This document shows positions 33,527-43,428 of a DNA stretch of 64,000 nt, one piece after another (position 1 is the first letter of the stretch; every line of letters starts with the position of its first letter). Under the pieces are notes generated by a model that did not search any database, was not told the origin of the DNA, and saw only the letters and a list, made by a program, of their open reading frames with translations. The translations under genes and the position numbers were made by a program. The DNA is from [Bacillus] selenitireducens MLS10 (GTDB taxonomy: Bacteria; Bacillota; Bacilli; Bacillales; Salisediminibacteriaceae), in the NCBI RefSeq assembly GCF_000093085.1, contig NC_014219.1:682001-746000 (forward strand), in the 5' to 3' direction.

Positions 33527-36500
33527 AATTGAAACTGCTGGTTATTGTGGCACTGGTCTTTCATTCATTCTTTATGTTTCCTGTGTTCCCGGCAAATCCC
33601 GCGGAAGCTGCGGTGTCGGAACCGAGAGCGAGGCTGTCACAGGTCGAAGGCGATGTGTTTGTCAGACGCGGTGGAGGCTTGATGGAGTACGACGGCTTTA
33701 ACGGAATGGGGCTGTTTGATGGTGATGAGATCCGTACAGGTGAGGACGGATCCCTCACGATTGCGTTTGATTCCGGGGACGACGCCACCCTTGGGTACAC
33801 GACGAAAGTGATGGTCACAGCCCAAGAAGAGGGAGACGGCGAACAGTCGACGGTGAAGCTCTGGACCGGGAAGATTTGGAGTAAGGTGAAGCGGGTCATG
33901 AACATTGAAGATTCCTATGATGTCGAAACGCCGACGACGGTCATGGGGGTCAGAGGCACGCTCTTCTACACCCTCCACGATCGGGAGGAGACGCTCTCTG
34001 ACGTTACCGTCGTCGATGGTCAAGTCGATGTCGGGATGAACCGGCTCTCGGATGAAGAACCTGATGAGAATCTTATTGGACCGCTTGAGCGGCAAAGCCA
34101 GACCGGTGATGATGACGATTTGAATGAAGGCGCGGATCCGGACTTTGCCGAGATGACGGACAGCATGGAAGATCCGGTCGTTACCGCGGCCGTTCTCGAC
34201 ATCATTGAGACGGCAAGAGAGACGGACACGGACCGAGATGTCGAAGATGATGATCTTGACGGGCTATTTGAGTCACTTGACGAGAGCCTGCGAAGCTTCA
34301 ATCTCTCCGATGTCCTTGATCAGATGCTGAACCGCATTGAGGAAACCGGCCGCAGTGAAGCAGTCTCAGAACGCGTCAGTCAGCGAAACGAATCCCTTGA
34401 AAACATGCGCGAGGAAACGCTGCAGCGGACGGAGCGGACCCGTGAACGCGTGACGAATTCCCTCGATCGCCTTCGGGAACAGGGACTCGACGAAAATGAC
34501 ATCAATGCGAGGGTAAGTGAACAGCGCCGCCAGGCGGAGGAGTTCACCGCGTCACAGGACGGTACGGATGAACCGGTAGCAGCGGCGGATACACCACCAC
34601 CTCCGCCGGCCCCGACTCCGGCACCAACACCACCGACACCGCCAGTCGCACCACCGCCGGCTCCGGCACCAGCACCAGCACCGGCTCCGGAAGAGGAAGA
34701 TCCGGCACCAACTGAACCGGACGACGTGGCAGAACCGCCTGAAGAAGAGACGCCGGAGAATGAAGAATCGGTGGATGAAATTGAAGAGGACGAGGAAGAA
34801 CCGGAAGAAGAGGAAGAACTCCCATTGCTGGGAGGAAATCTTGAGGAATATGGTGGATCATCTGGGTTCTCATTTAATCAAGAGGGCAAAGCGGTAAATA
34901 CGATTCGCTTTCCGGCTCTTCCAGTCGATTCTGAGGAAGAAGCATATCGTTATGAATTGGCTGTTATTGATGAAAATGGTAATGATTCCATCATAGAAGC
35001 GGATATTACTTTTGATGAGAATGGTAATGTTGTTATGAGCTTTATCAATGATCGTTTTGAGCCTGTTCTGCCAATGCAAGAGATCGGACCTGTACAAATA
35101 GCGAATATGGCTGATGTAAGGTCTATTGAGACTAGGGCAGTTCGTAACGGGGAAATTACTGTGTTATTCAGAGAATCTGTCCCCTCCCTTCCCGATACGA
35201 TTTGGACATTTACCTCTTTGATAACAGGGGAACAAGAAGTCAGATTTTTACCGGAAAATGGAGAAAATCAATATCTATTTCGTGAAGGTGATGAAGTAAC
35301 GGTACTTGATGGGGAAGCATTTATTTCTGCTCCTTTAACTGTTTCAGGGGCTAGCGTATATGTACTTGGTAATAATAATTTAATCTCGTTTGATTCGATA
35401 AATATCATTGATTTTCATGAGCAAAATAGCAACAGAGATTTGACGGATCTTTCTTTTGCTAAATATATGTATCCTGCTGAGGAGATTGGACTTCGTGCTG
35501 ATGAGAGTGAGTTTTATGCAGATTATAAAATTCGTGTCTCAGTTAACGACATTTTATACGATGATTTTGCATTCAACGAAGACATAATTATTGATGTGGA
35601 ACATCCAGGGGATTCCTATCAGATCAGACTGGATATATTGGATCATAATGATCAAGTCATTATAGAAGGTATATACTCTGATACTTTACAGACATACGAG
35701 GAGATGCCAATTATTCCGACACCTGAGAGTGTTCGTCCATTTTTATCATTTGAATATCCGGGAGACGTTATTGCAGAAATTATTATCCCATTTCCAGAGG
35801 AACTTACATTTTTGGAAGAGTTTATATTAGCGGATCATTCTGGAGAACAACTTGTAATCCATGATGACGCAATCTTCCGAGAAGAGGATCGGTCATACAG
35901 ATTAACTGTAAATACCGATTTACAGAATAAATCGATCTTCGGATTAGGTCAATACGGTAAATTGTCTGAATCTGGATACGATTTAAGTGAATTTCAATGG
36001 CTTAATGACCCTTCGTTTATAAACAGAGAAGACATTACGATTTTTGAAACTTCGAGTTCGATTAGGATCGACTTTACAAATGTTGAGTTCACGTCACAAT
36101 TGGCAGGATATGAAGTTCTCATTAATGGTAGTTACGTCGATGAAAAAGTGTTGGCTGAGACTGGCCAATATATTGAAATTACTGATTTGGAACCTGACAC
36201 AGACTATTCCCTCATGATTCATGCACTTGACGATTCAAATGAAATAATAGTAAGCCATCTTGTAGATGAACAAGTCACAACAGATATAGAGATCGCAGTT
36301 ATAGAAAATGTGGAGACTCAGGCAGGCAGTGATGTAATCGAGGTGTCTTGGTCATCTTTGGAAGCTGTTAACTTGTTACTTTACCGAGTATTTCTGAATG
36401 GAGAATTATATAGTTCCACTGAAGAAAATGAAATGATGATCGAAGGACTCGACTCTGAAGAATCCTATGTAATTCGCATAGAAGCACTTGATAGCAACGG

Positions 36501-39500
36501 TCGAAGAATAGGATTTAGTGAGGTGGTAGAAGAGACAACAGAGTCAGAGGAAGATCTGAGGGTTGATTTTTCAATTGAGGAACACAATTTTTATTCAAGT
36601 GTAATCAGTTTGACTTCGAATCGTGAAAACGTGCGATATGAAATCGAATGGGACGACACGTCGGGTACGTACGACCAGGATGAAGATGGACGATTGACGT
36701 TCACAGGACTGATCCCCGGCCAAACATACAGTATCACGGTGTTGGCCTTCATTGGGGAAGAAGAGGAACCGGAAACGTTTGAATTCAGCTTTACGACGGA
36801 GTCGTTTGAGGAGAATGCCCCGGAGACGGCACCGGAAGAACTGACGGTGACGGTAGACTTTGACGGTGAAGAGGATGATCTGCTTGCCCGGATGATACCG
36901 TCAGAGAATGCGGAAATCGAACAGGTGAAGGGTTATACAGCGTATCTGTATGAGGAAGGCGAGCGTGTGACAGCGATCGCCGAAGACATTGAGACCGGTG
37001 AAGAAGCCGGTATTGAATGGCAAACGGAAACCGGCCTCCTCGCGGAGCTGTTGGAAGACCGGACGGGACTGACCCGTTTCGTGGATTACCGGAACTATCC
37101 GGAGCTGAGTATTCGTGTATATGCTTCGAATGAAGCAGGAGAGAGCGGGGCTTACGCGGAAGCGGGATTTGCGTCTTTTGTGTATGAGAATGAGCCGGCG
37201 GGGTTTGGCGCGTTCGGAGCCGAAGCGTCAGAGCTTGGGTACGCGGCGAGTTGGGCGCCTGTTTTGGGCGCATCGTTTTACGAAATCCGTGACGGGGAAA
37301 GCGGCGAAGCCGTCACCGGCCAGACAAGGAGCACGGAACTGACTTCAGACGTATACGGCCGATCGCTGGTGCTCGTAGCTCTTGACCGGGAAGGCAATGT
37401 CCTCGAAGAGGAAGCCTTTACGAGCCCGGTGACCCTTGAACCGGAGAATGAACAGGGAAGTTTTTATGAGAAGCGATTTGACTTGTCGATCAATTATGAA
37501 AACGTGCGATATGAAATCGAATGGGACGACACGTCGGGTACGTACGACCAGGATGAAGATGGACGATTGACGTTCACAGGACTGATCCCCGGCCAAACAT
37601 ACAGTATCACGGTGTTGGCCTTCATTGGGGAAGAAGAGGAACCGGAAACGTTTGAATTGAGCTTTACGACGGAGTCGTTTGAGGAGAATGCCCCGGAGAC
37701 GGCACCGGAAGAACTGACGGTGACGGTAGACTTTGACGGTGAAGAGGATGATCTGCTTGCCCGGATGATACCGTCAGAGAATGCGGAAATCGAACAGGTG
37801 AAGGGTTATACAGCGTATCTGTATGAGGAAGGCGAGCGTGTGACAGCGATCGCTGAAGACATTGAGACCGGTGAAGAAGCCGGTATTGAATGGCAAACGG
37901 AAACCGGCCTCCTCGCGGAGCTGTTGGAAGACCGGACGGGACTGACCCGTTTCGTGGATTACCGGAACTATCCGGAGCTGAGTATTCGTGTATATGCTTC
38001 GAATGAAGCAGGAGAGAGCGGGGCTTACGCGGAAGCGGGATTTGCGTCTTTTGTGTATGAGAATGAGCCGGCGGGGTTTGGCGCGTTCGGAGCCGAAGCG
38101 TCAGAGCTTGGGTACGCGGCGAGTTGGGCGCCTGTTTTGGGCGCATCGTTTTACGAAATCCGTGACGGGGAAAGCGGCGAAGCCGTCACCGGCCAGACAA
38201 GGAGCACGGAACTGACTTCAGACGTATACGGCCGATCGCTGGTGCTCGTAGCTCTTGACCGGGAAGGCAATGTCCTCGAAGAGGAAGCCTTTACGAGCCC
38301 GGTGACCCTTGAACCGGAGAATGAACAGGGAAGTTTTTATGAGAAGCGATTTGACTTGTCGATCAATTATGAAAACGTGCGATATGAAATCGAATGGGAC
38401 GACACGTCGGGTACGTACGACCAGGATGAAGATGGGCGATTGACGTTCACAGGACTGATCCCCGGCCAAACATACAGTATTACGGTGTTGGCCTTCATTG
38501 GGGAAGAAGAGGAACCGGAAACGTTTGAATTCAGCTTTACGACGGAGTCGTTTGAGGAGAATGCCCCGGAGACGGCACCGGAAGAACTGACGGTGACGGT
38601 AGACTTTGACGGTGAAGAGGATGATCTGCTTGCCCGGATGATACCGTCAGAGAATGCGGAAATCGAACAGGTGAAGGGTTATACAGCGTATCTGTATGAG
38701 GAAGGCGAGCGTGTGACAGCGATCGCCGAAGACATTGAGACCGGTGAAGAAGCCGGTATTGAATGGCAAACGGGAACCGGCCTCCTCGCGGAGCTGTTGG
38801 AAGACCGGACGGGACTGACCCGTTTCGTGGATTACCGGAACTATCCGGAGCTGAGTATTCGTGTATATGCTTCGAATGAAGCAGGAGAGAGCGGGGCTTA
38901 CGCGGAAGCGGGATTTGCGTCTTTTGTGTATGAGAATGAGCCGGCGGGGTTCGGAGCGCTGAGCATTGATTCATTTACGGGCAATGTCATCTTGGAATGG
39001 GAAGCAGTTCTTGGTGCAGTCAGGTATTATGTTGAAACTCCAGAAGGAGAGCTGATAGCCGAGAGTGAAGAGCGGAACCTTTCTATTGATTATCTGGTGG
39101 CAAACACGTTTTACAATAATTTCAGAATTATCGCTGAGGACAGAAACGGACATATAATCAGTGATGAGAAATTGGAATTTGAGACGGAAGAGATCAGTAT
39201 AAATTTGATTCAGTATTATAAAAATGGCGATTATCTGTATATAGAGTGGGCAAAAATAGAAGATTACCAATCTGAAATGGATTTCAAAATAACTGTTTAT
39301 GATGAAAACGAAAATGAACTGACCCAGATTATCACAAGCGATAATTCGGTTTCAATCATTGATAATGCCCTGAATATTCCGGGAGATCATCGAATTACAA
39401 TCACTGTAATTGATATAGAAGAAGATACTGTGATTGGTGATGAATCATTTTCCATTGATACTAATGACCCTGCGTTGATTGACCCACCAGTTTCATTAAA

Positions 39501-41799
39501 TGGAAAATTATCTGATTGGGGAGAGGTGACGGAAGTTGAGGTGCAGCCTGATTCATTAAACATAATCACAAAATTAAAGATTTCAGAGCTGAATTTGACA
39601 GGTGAAACAGACGTGGTTTATGCATTAAAGGGGTTAGCTGAAGGCAATATATTTACGCTTGCAGAGTCGGATCAGCAAGATGGAGATAAAATTAGTTTTA
39701 ATTGGATTTATGAACAGAGTACTGGAATTCTTCCACCTGAAAATGGTGACTTCAACTTTCAGGAAGTTCAAATAGGGAGTCCAGAGCCTGAAATGGTATT
39801 TGTTACTGCATCGACCAATCAAGGCGAGGTAGTGCTGTTTCAAGAAGAGATGCCAAGGCCGCCAATAGTAGAGAGGGTTTTTGAATCGAGGATTAATGAA
39901 ACGAGGAAAATCTTTATTTCAAGTGCCGGGGATACTGATTTCTATTTTATGCCTGAACGCGAAAATCCGGAGGTTCAGGCTGAAGATGGAACGACAAAAA
40001 TTCTTCTCGATGAAGGCAAAGAAAATGTTGTGTTTGTCAAAGGACAAAATGGATTACTGTCTCTTTCCTCAATCAGCGGAAATGTTGAGCATGAGTGGAT
40101 GATTCCATTTGAATTTAACCAGCGAGAACCTGAAATAATAGAACTTAATACAGAAGAACTGAAAGTCAGATTACCTGAAGAAGTTACAGCACTCCTTGAA
40201 GAACAAAACGAATACACTTTGGAAATTCTGATCAATGACAAACAATACAATGACTTGAACATCATTCAATCAGAAATTGTTCTTCCAATTGAAGATGCTG
40301 CTGCAACACAAAAAATTCAGATGAATGTTAAAAAACAAGACGAGGTTATGATAGAAGGATACTTTTTTGAGGAAATCGATATTCCTCATGAAGAATCTTT
40401 CGGCCCGTCAAATCTTGAAGTTTCATTTAATTTTGATAGTGATCCATGGACCACAAGCCTCTCTGGTGAATTTGATCCATCTTCTAATCTGAATAACCTG
40501 AATTGGTACGAACTTTTTGCATATGATGATAATGGTGAAAGGGTGCTGCAGGAGCCACTTACAATCATAGAGGATGATTTGTCTAACCCTTCGTTCGACT
40601 TCATTATTGATTCGACTTCAGTAGAGTTCGGTCCGGAAGATACAGATTCATTAAGAATTTATGCAAGGACCGATGAAGGGTTGTTCCAAGATTTTGACGA
40701 AGTTATGTATGAGAGTATTCAATACCCGGAAATTTCGTCATTTCTTACTGTGACAGAATTAGATCGCTCTGCGACACTGATGTGGACAGCTCTTTCTGAT
40801 ACTCACTCATACCAGCTTAGAGATGAAGAAAATGATGAAACAATCGAAGCATTTTCCGGGTTTGAATCCGGAACCAGTTATGAATATCAGATATCCGGTT
40901 TGGAACCGTCTACAAACTATGAAAAATTCCACTTGTATCGGTTTGATGCAAGTGGAAAGCAGATTGACAGTCAGCCACTTTCATTTACGACGGATGAACC
41001 ATTAAATGTACCGGAAATTGAGGGTTTCAATATTATCGCTGGAGTCTCAATGATCGATTTGTTTTGGAGTGATTCTGACGAAATAGACTCTTATAACATT
41101 TATGTGAACGGAGTTTTTGTTCAACGTATTTCCGACACGATGTATTCATTTGAGGCTGAGCCAGGAACATCATATTCGATTAGGGTTGACGCCTTGGATC
41201 TAAATGAAAATGTTCAAAGCAGGTCGGAAACAGAAAGTGAGACAGATGAATTGGAGATAACCGTATCGAAAAATCCTGATCTTGTAACTGAAAACAGTAT
41301 TGAATTGGATATTGAGAGCAATCTCTCCGGTGGCGTCAGTTACACATTCAGACTCTTGGATAGTGAGAGGAACGAAATTCGGGTTCTTGAAGAACAGTTT
41401 TCCCCTTTTCAAATAGAGGGGTTAGAACCTGGCACTGACTATATTTTAGAAACTAATGCCCTAATTATCGAAGGGGGAACAGGAGAAGCAACGAAAGAAT
41501 TTGCGTTCAGTACAGCGCAGTCAGAAAACCAAGTTAATGGGAATCCTGATAATCTCGATTTAGATGGTGAATTAATCTTTGAAGGATCATCAGAGGACCA
41601 GACAAATGAACAGGAAGAAAAAGTGAATAACAAATTGTCGGAAGAACATGTCTCTGAAAATCCCGATGCTCCTGTTGAAAAAGAATCCTCTGAAGGGGAT
41701 GAACAAGTCGATGCAGAGGATGAGGTTGAAGGCAGAACAGAAGATCAGGATAAAGAATCCCCGGAAAAGAATGAGGAAGGGGGAGAGGAACATGAGTAA
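33523..41799 (+). CDS. Giant FecR/fibronectin-type-III secreted protein (2758 residues)
   Basis: A signal peptide (cleavage near PAEAA, residue 30) is followed by a FecR domain (about 38-175; RLSQVEGDVFVRR, TPTTVMGVRGTLF). Then come an acidic helical part to 345, a Pro-rich spacer (about 350-385) and acidic residues to about 430. A long series of beta domains of Fn3 type follows (motifs such as LEPDTDYSLMIHALD). Residues 1035-1809 are 2.7 near-identical 291-residue repeats. The acidic tail has no LPXTG or membrane anchor. Overlaps with the cyclase gene before it and the lipoprotein gene after it show co-translation. Probable cell-surface or matrix structure. Confidence 0.9.
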   Translation: MKLKLLVIVALVFHSFFMFPVFPANPAEAAVSEPRARLSQVEGDVFVRRGGGLMEYDGFNGMGLFDGDEIRTGEDGSLTIAFDSGDDATLGYTTKVMVTAQEEGDGEQSTVKLWTGKIWSKVKRVMNIEDSYDVETPTTVMGVRGTLFYTLHDREETLSDVTVVDGQVDVGMNRLSDEEPDENLIGPLERQSQTGDDDDLNEGADPDFAEMTDSMEDPVVTAAVLDIIETARETDTDRDVEDDDLDGLFESLDESLRSFNLSDVLDQMLNRIEETGRSEAVSERVSQRNESLENMREETLQRTERTRERVTNSLDRLREQGLDENDINARVSEQRRQAEEFTASQDGTDEPVAAADTPPPPPAPTPAPTPPTPPVAPPPAPAPAPAPAPEEEDPAPTEPDDVAEPPEEETPENEESVDEIEEDEEEPEEEEELPLLGGNLEEYGGSSGFSFNQEGKAVNTIRFPALPVDSEEEAYRYELAVIDENGNDSIIEADITFDENGNVVMSFINDRFEPVLPMQEIGPVQIANMADVRSIETRAVRNGEITVLFRESVPSLPDTIWTFTSLITGEQEVRFLPENGENQYLFREGDEVTVLDGEAFISAPLTVSGASVYVLGNNNLISFDSINIIDFHEQNSNRDLTDLSFAKYMYPAEEIGLRADESEFYADYKIRVSVNDILYDDFAFNEDIIIDVEHPGDSYQIRLDILDHNDQVIIEGIYSDTLQTYEEMPIIPTPESVRPFLSFEYPGDVIAEIIIPFPEELTFLEEFILADHSGEQLVIHDDAIFREEDRSYRLTVNTDLQNKSIFGLGQYGKLSESGYDLSEFQWLNDPSFINREDITIFETSSSIRIDFTNVEFTSQLAGYEVLINGSYVDEKVLAETGQYIEITDLEPDTDYSLMIHALDDSNEIIVSHLVDEQVTTDIEIAVIENVETQAGSDVIEVSWSSLEAVNLLLYRVFLNGELYSSTEENEMMIEGLDSEESYVIRIEALDSNGRRIGFSEVVEETTESEEDLRVDFSIEEHNFYSSVISLTSNRENVRYEIEWDDTSGTYDQDEDGRLTFTGLIPGQTYSITVLAFIGEEEEPETFEFSFTTESFEENAPETAPEELTVTVDFDGEEDDLLARMIPSENAEIEQVKGYTAYLYEEGERVTAIAEDIETGEEAGIEWQTETGLLAELLEDRTGLTRFVDYRNYPELSIRVYASNEAGESGAYAEAGFASFVYENEPAGFGAFGAEASELGYAASWAPVLGASFYEIRDGESGEAVTGQTRSTELTSDVYGRSLVLVALDREGNVLEEEAFTSPVTLEPENEQGSFYEKRFDLSINYENVRYEIEWDDTSGTYDQDEDGRLTFTGLIPGQTYSITVLAFIGEEEEPETFELSFTTESFEENAPETAPEELTVTVDFDGEEDDLLARMIPSENAEIEQVKGYTAYLYEEGERVTAIAEDIETGEEAGIEWQTETGLLAELLEDRTGLTRFVDYRNYPELSIRVYASNEAGESGAYAEAGFASFVYENEPAGFGAFGAEASELGYAASWAPVLGASFYEIRDGESGEAVTGQTRSTELTSDVYGRSLVLVALDREGNVLEEEAFTSPVTLEPENEQGSFYEKRFDLSINYENVRYEIEWDDTSGTYDQDEDGRLTFTGLIPGQTYSITVLAFIGEEEEPETFEFSFTTESFEENAPETAPEELTVTVDFDGEEDDLLARMIPSENAEIEQVKGYTAYLYEEGERVTAIAEDIETGEEAGIEWQTGTGLLAELLEDRTGLTRFVDYRNYPELSIRVYASNEAGESGAYAEAGFASFVYENEPAGFGALSIDSFTGNVILEWEAVLGAVRYYVETPEGELIAESEERNLSIDYLVANTFYNNFRIIAEDRNGHIISDEKLEFETEEISINLIQYYKNGDYLYIEWAKIEDYQSEMDFKITVYDENENELTQIITSDNSVSIIDNALNIPGDHRITITVIDIEEDTVIGDESFSIDTNDPALIDPPVSLNGKLSDWGEVTEVEVQPDSLNIITKLKISELNLTGETDVVYALKGLAEGNIFTLAESDQQDGDKISFNWIYEQSTGILPPENGDFNFQEVQIGSPEPEMVFVTASTNQGEVVLFQEEMPRPPIVERVFESRINETRKIFISSAGDTDFYFMPERENPEVQAEDGTTKILLDEGKENVVFVKGQNGLLSLSSISGNVEHEWMIPFEFNQREPEIIELNTEELKVRLPEEVTALLEEQNEYTLEILINDKQYNDLNIIQSEIVLPIEDAAATQKIQMNVKKQDEVMIEGYFFEEIDIPHEESFGPSNLEVSFNFDSDPWTTSLSGEFDPSSNLNNLNWYELFAYDDNGERVLQEPLTIIEDDLSNPSFDFIIDSTSVEFGPEDTDSLRIYARTDEGLFQDFDEVMYESIQYPEISSFLTVTELDRSATLMWTALSDTHSYQLRDEENDETIEAFSGFESGTSYEYQISGLEPSTNYEKFHLYRFDASGKQIDSQPLSFTTDEPLNVPEIEGFNIIAGVSMIDLFWSDSDEIDSYNIYVNGVFVQRISDTMYSFEAEPGTSYSIRVDALDLNENVQSRSETESETDELEITVSKNPDLVTENSIELDIESNLSGGVSYTFRLLDSERNEIRVLEEQFSPFQIEGLEPGTDYILETNALIIEGGTGEATKEFAFSTAQSENQVNGNPDNLDLDGELIFEGSSEDQTNEQEEKVNNKLSEEHVSENPDAPVEKESSEGDEQVDAEDEVEGRTEDQDKESPEKNEEGGEEHE
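36625..38950 (+). repeat. 873-bp in-frame tandem repeat, 2.7 copies
   Basis: Copies start at 36625, 37498 and 38371 (exactly 873 bp apart, 291 codons). The third is cut short near 38950. Copies differ by only a few bases, for example at 37656 and 37853. They keep the reading frame of the giant surface protein. Confidence 0.95.
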
Positions 41800-43036
41800 T
41801 TCCCTGAAGAAGACAGATCAAATAAAGAAAAAAAAGCTCATCATACCCTTTGGCAAAGGACTATTTTCTGTTGCAACTGTGATCGTTTTAAGCGCCTGCT
41901 TCAGCAATAACGCGGATGACGGGGACGATGCACAAAATGAAAACCCCAACGCCGGAAACAGTGACAACAACGACGCCGAAATGGTGATGGACGGTCAGGC
42001 GCTTCCGGATTCGGTGGAGATGTCCGTCGGTGAGATTGACGTTCTGACGGGACTTGACGGCATGGGTTACCAGAACGGAAATCCCGATGATACGAAGTTT
42101 AATCATCCGGCGGGGATCGTCCCGTTTGACGACGGTTTTCTGATCACGGATTCGGGGAACCATACGCTCCGCTATGTGTCGATGTCGGGTCAGAGTGAGA
42201 CATTTGCCGGCAGATACGATGGGTATGATGAATACGGGGAGCCGGAAGGGCGCTTCGATCACGGGACCGGTGAAGAGGCGGGATTTGATACACCTCTCGG
42301 TCTGGTCTATGATGAAGACAGTGGACTCCTCTACGTCGCAGATGCCGGCAACGGCGCGATCCGGCGTGTGACGGAGGACGGGGAAGTATCAACGGTCGCT
42401 GAGGATCTCGATTACCCGACGGATCTTATTCTGTTGGACGGCAGTCTGATTGTCTCTGAGGCGCGGGCTCACGTGCTGACGCTTGTCGATCCGGAGAGCG
42501 GTGAGACGGAACATCTTGCCGGTGGCGGTTATGAAGAGGCAGACGGTGAGCTTGTCGGCCGGTTTGCCGACGGTTCCGGCGAGGGTGCCGGTTTTAACGA
42601 ACCTTTCGGGCTCGCTGTATTGGAAGAGACGATTGTCGTTGCCGATTCCGGGAACCAGCGGATCCGTCAGGTGACGCTTGACGGTGAGGTGACGACCCTT
42701 GCCGGATCAGGTGACAACCTGATACCGGGTGCGGATTACATCACGCCGGGCTCTGATGACGGTCCTGTTTCGGAAGCCGGTTTCCATTTCCCGAGAGGTG
42801 TGGCGGTCCTGTCGAGCGGTGCAATTCTCGTTGCGGACACGTACAATCACAGACTGCGGCTGATCACGGAAGATGAAGTCCTGCCTGTGGCGGGTCACGG
42901 TGTTCACGGCATGGTGAACGGACCTGTGGAGGATGCTTTGTTTGACGGCCCCTATCACGTGGCGGTCTTCGGTGAGCGGATTCTCGTAACGGATCATTGG
43001 AATCATATGATCCGTGAAGTGGAACTGGTGGAATAA
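41792..43036 (+). CDS. NHL-repeat (six-bladed propeller) lipoprotein
   Basis: About 414 residues. A basic N-terminus and hydrophobic stretch lead to a lipobox (LSAC, Cys near 36), then an Asn/Asp-rich linker. Repeated NHL units follow: FNHPAGIVPFDDGFLITDSGNHTLRYV, FDTPLGLVYDED, FNEPFGLAVLEETIVVADSGNQRIRQV, FHFPRGVAVLSSGAILVADTYNHRLRLI. It is a surface-tethered beta-propeller likely to bind protein or glycan. ATG 41792 overlaps the giant gene's stop by 8 bases, so the two are probably made together. Confidence 0.88.
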   Translation: MSNSLKKTDQIKKKKLIIPFGKGLFSVATVIVLSACFSNNADDGDDAQNENPNAGNSDNNDAEMVMDGQALPDSVEMSVGEIDVLTGLDGMGYQNGNPDDTKFNHPAGIVPFDDGFLITDSGNHTLRYVSMSGQSETFAGRYDGYDEYGEPEGRFDHGTGEEAGFDTPLGLVYDEDSGLLYVADAGNGAIRRVTEDGEVSTVAEDLDYPTDLILLDGSLIVSEARAHVLTLVDPESGETEHLAGGGYEEADGELVGRFADGSGEGAGFNEPFGLAVLEETIVVADSGNQRIRQVTLDGEVTTLAGSGDNLIPGADYITPGSDDGPVSEAGFHFPRGVAVLSSGAILVADTYNHRLRLITEDEVLPVAGHGVHGMVNGPVEDALFDGPYHVAVFGERILVTDHWNHMIREVELVE

Positions 43037-43052
43037 AAGAGGGGAGGCAGCG

Positions 43053-43397
43053 ATGACGCCGTTTGAATTCTTACTGATTGGACACCTGATTGGCGATTAT
43101 TTATTGCAAACGAGCTGGATGGCGGCGAACAAAGCGGTTAAATGGGTGCCTCTGCTTACGCATGTAACGGTGTATACGGCGGTGATTGCCGTTGTGGCCA
43201 TGATCGGCTTCGGCGGCCTGTCACTCCTTGGTATTCTCGTCGTGTTTATCTCTCACATTCTTTTGGATCGCAAGGGATTCGTGCAGTGGTGGGTGGCGAA
43301 GGTGACGACGCCGCCTGACAGTGAAAAGAAGTGGCTGACAGTGATGACGGATCAGGCGTTCCATATCATCGTACTCGGCGCCGTGCTTTATTTATAA
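43053..43397 (+). CDS. DUF3307 membrane protein
   Basis: About 114 residues beginning MTPFEFLLIGHLIGDYLLQT, with WMAANKAVK, HVTVYTAVI and FISHILLDRKG, and a C-terminal MTDQAFHIIVLGAVL. This matches DUF3307, a family of three- to four-helix membrane proteins with a conserved HLIGDYLLQ start, of unknown function. GAGGGGAGG lies before ATG 43053. It is 16 bases downstream of the NHL lipoprotein gene and 31 bases before the HD-GYP gene. Confidence 0.85.
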   Translation: MTPFEFLLIGHLIGDYLLQTSWMAANKAVKWVPLLTHVTVYTAVIAVVAMIGFGGLSLLGILVVFISHILLDRKGFVQWWVAKVTTPPDSEKKWLTVMTDQAFHIIVLGAVLYL

Positions 43398-43428
43398 ACA
43401 GCGACCTTGAGCGTGGAGGAGGTGCGAC

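Noticed and set aside
36625-38950. Possible CRISPR or satellite array
   Set aside because: The units are 873 bp, coding, in frame and without spacers.
36791-38974. Antisense open frames of 145-160 codons repeated three times in the giant gene
   Set aside because: They recur exactly every 873 bp because the coding repeats recur. They are Pro/Ser/His/Arg-rich shadows without ribosome sites.
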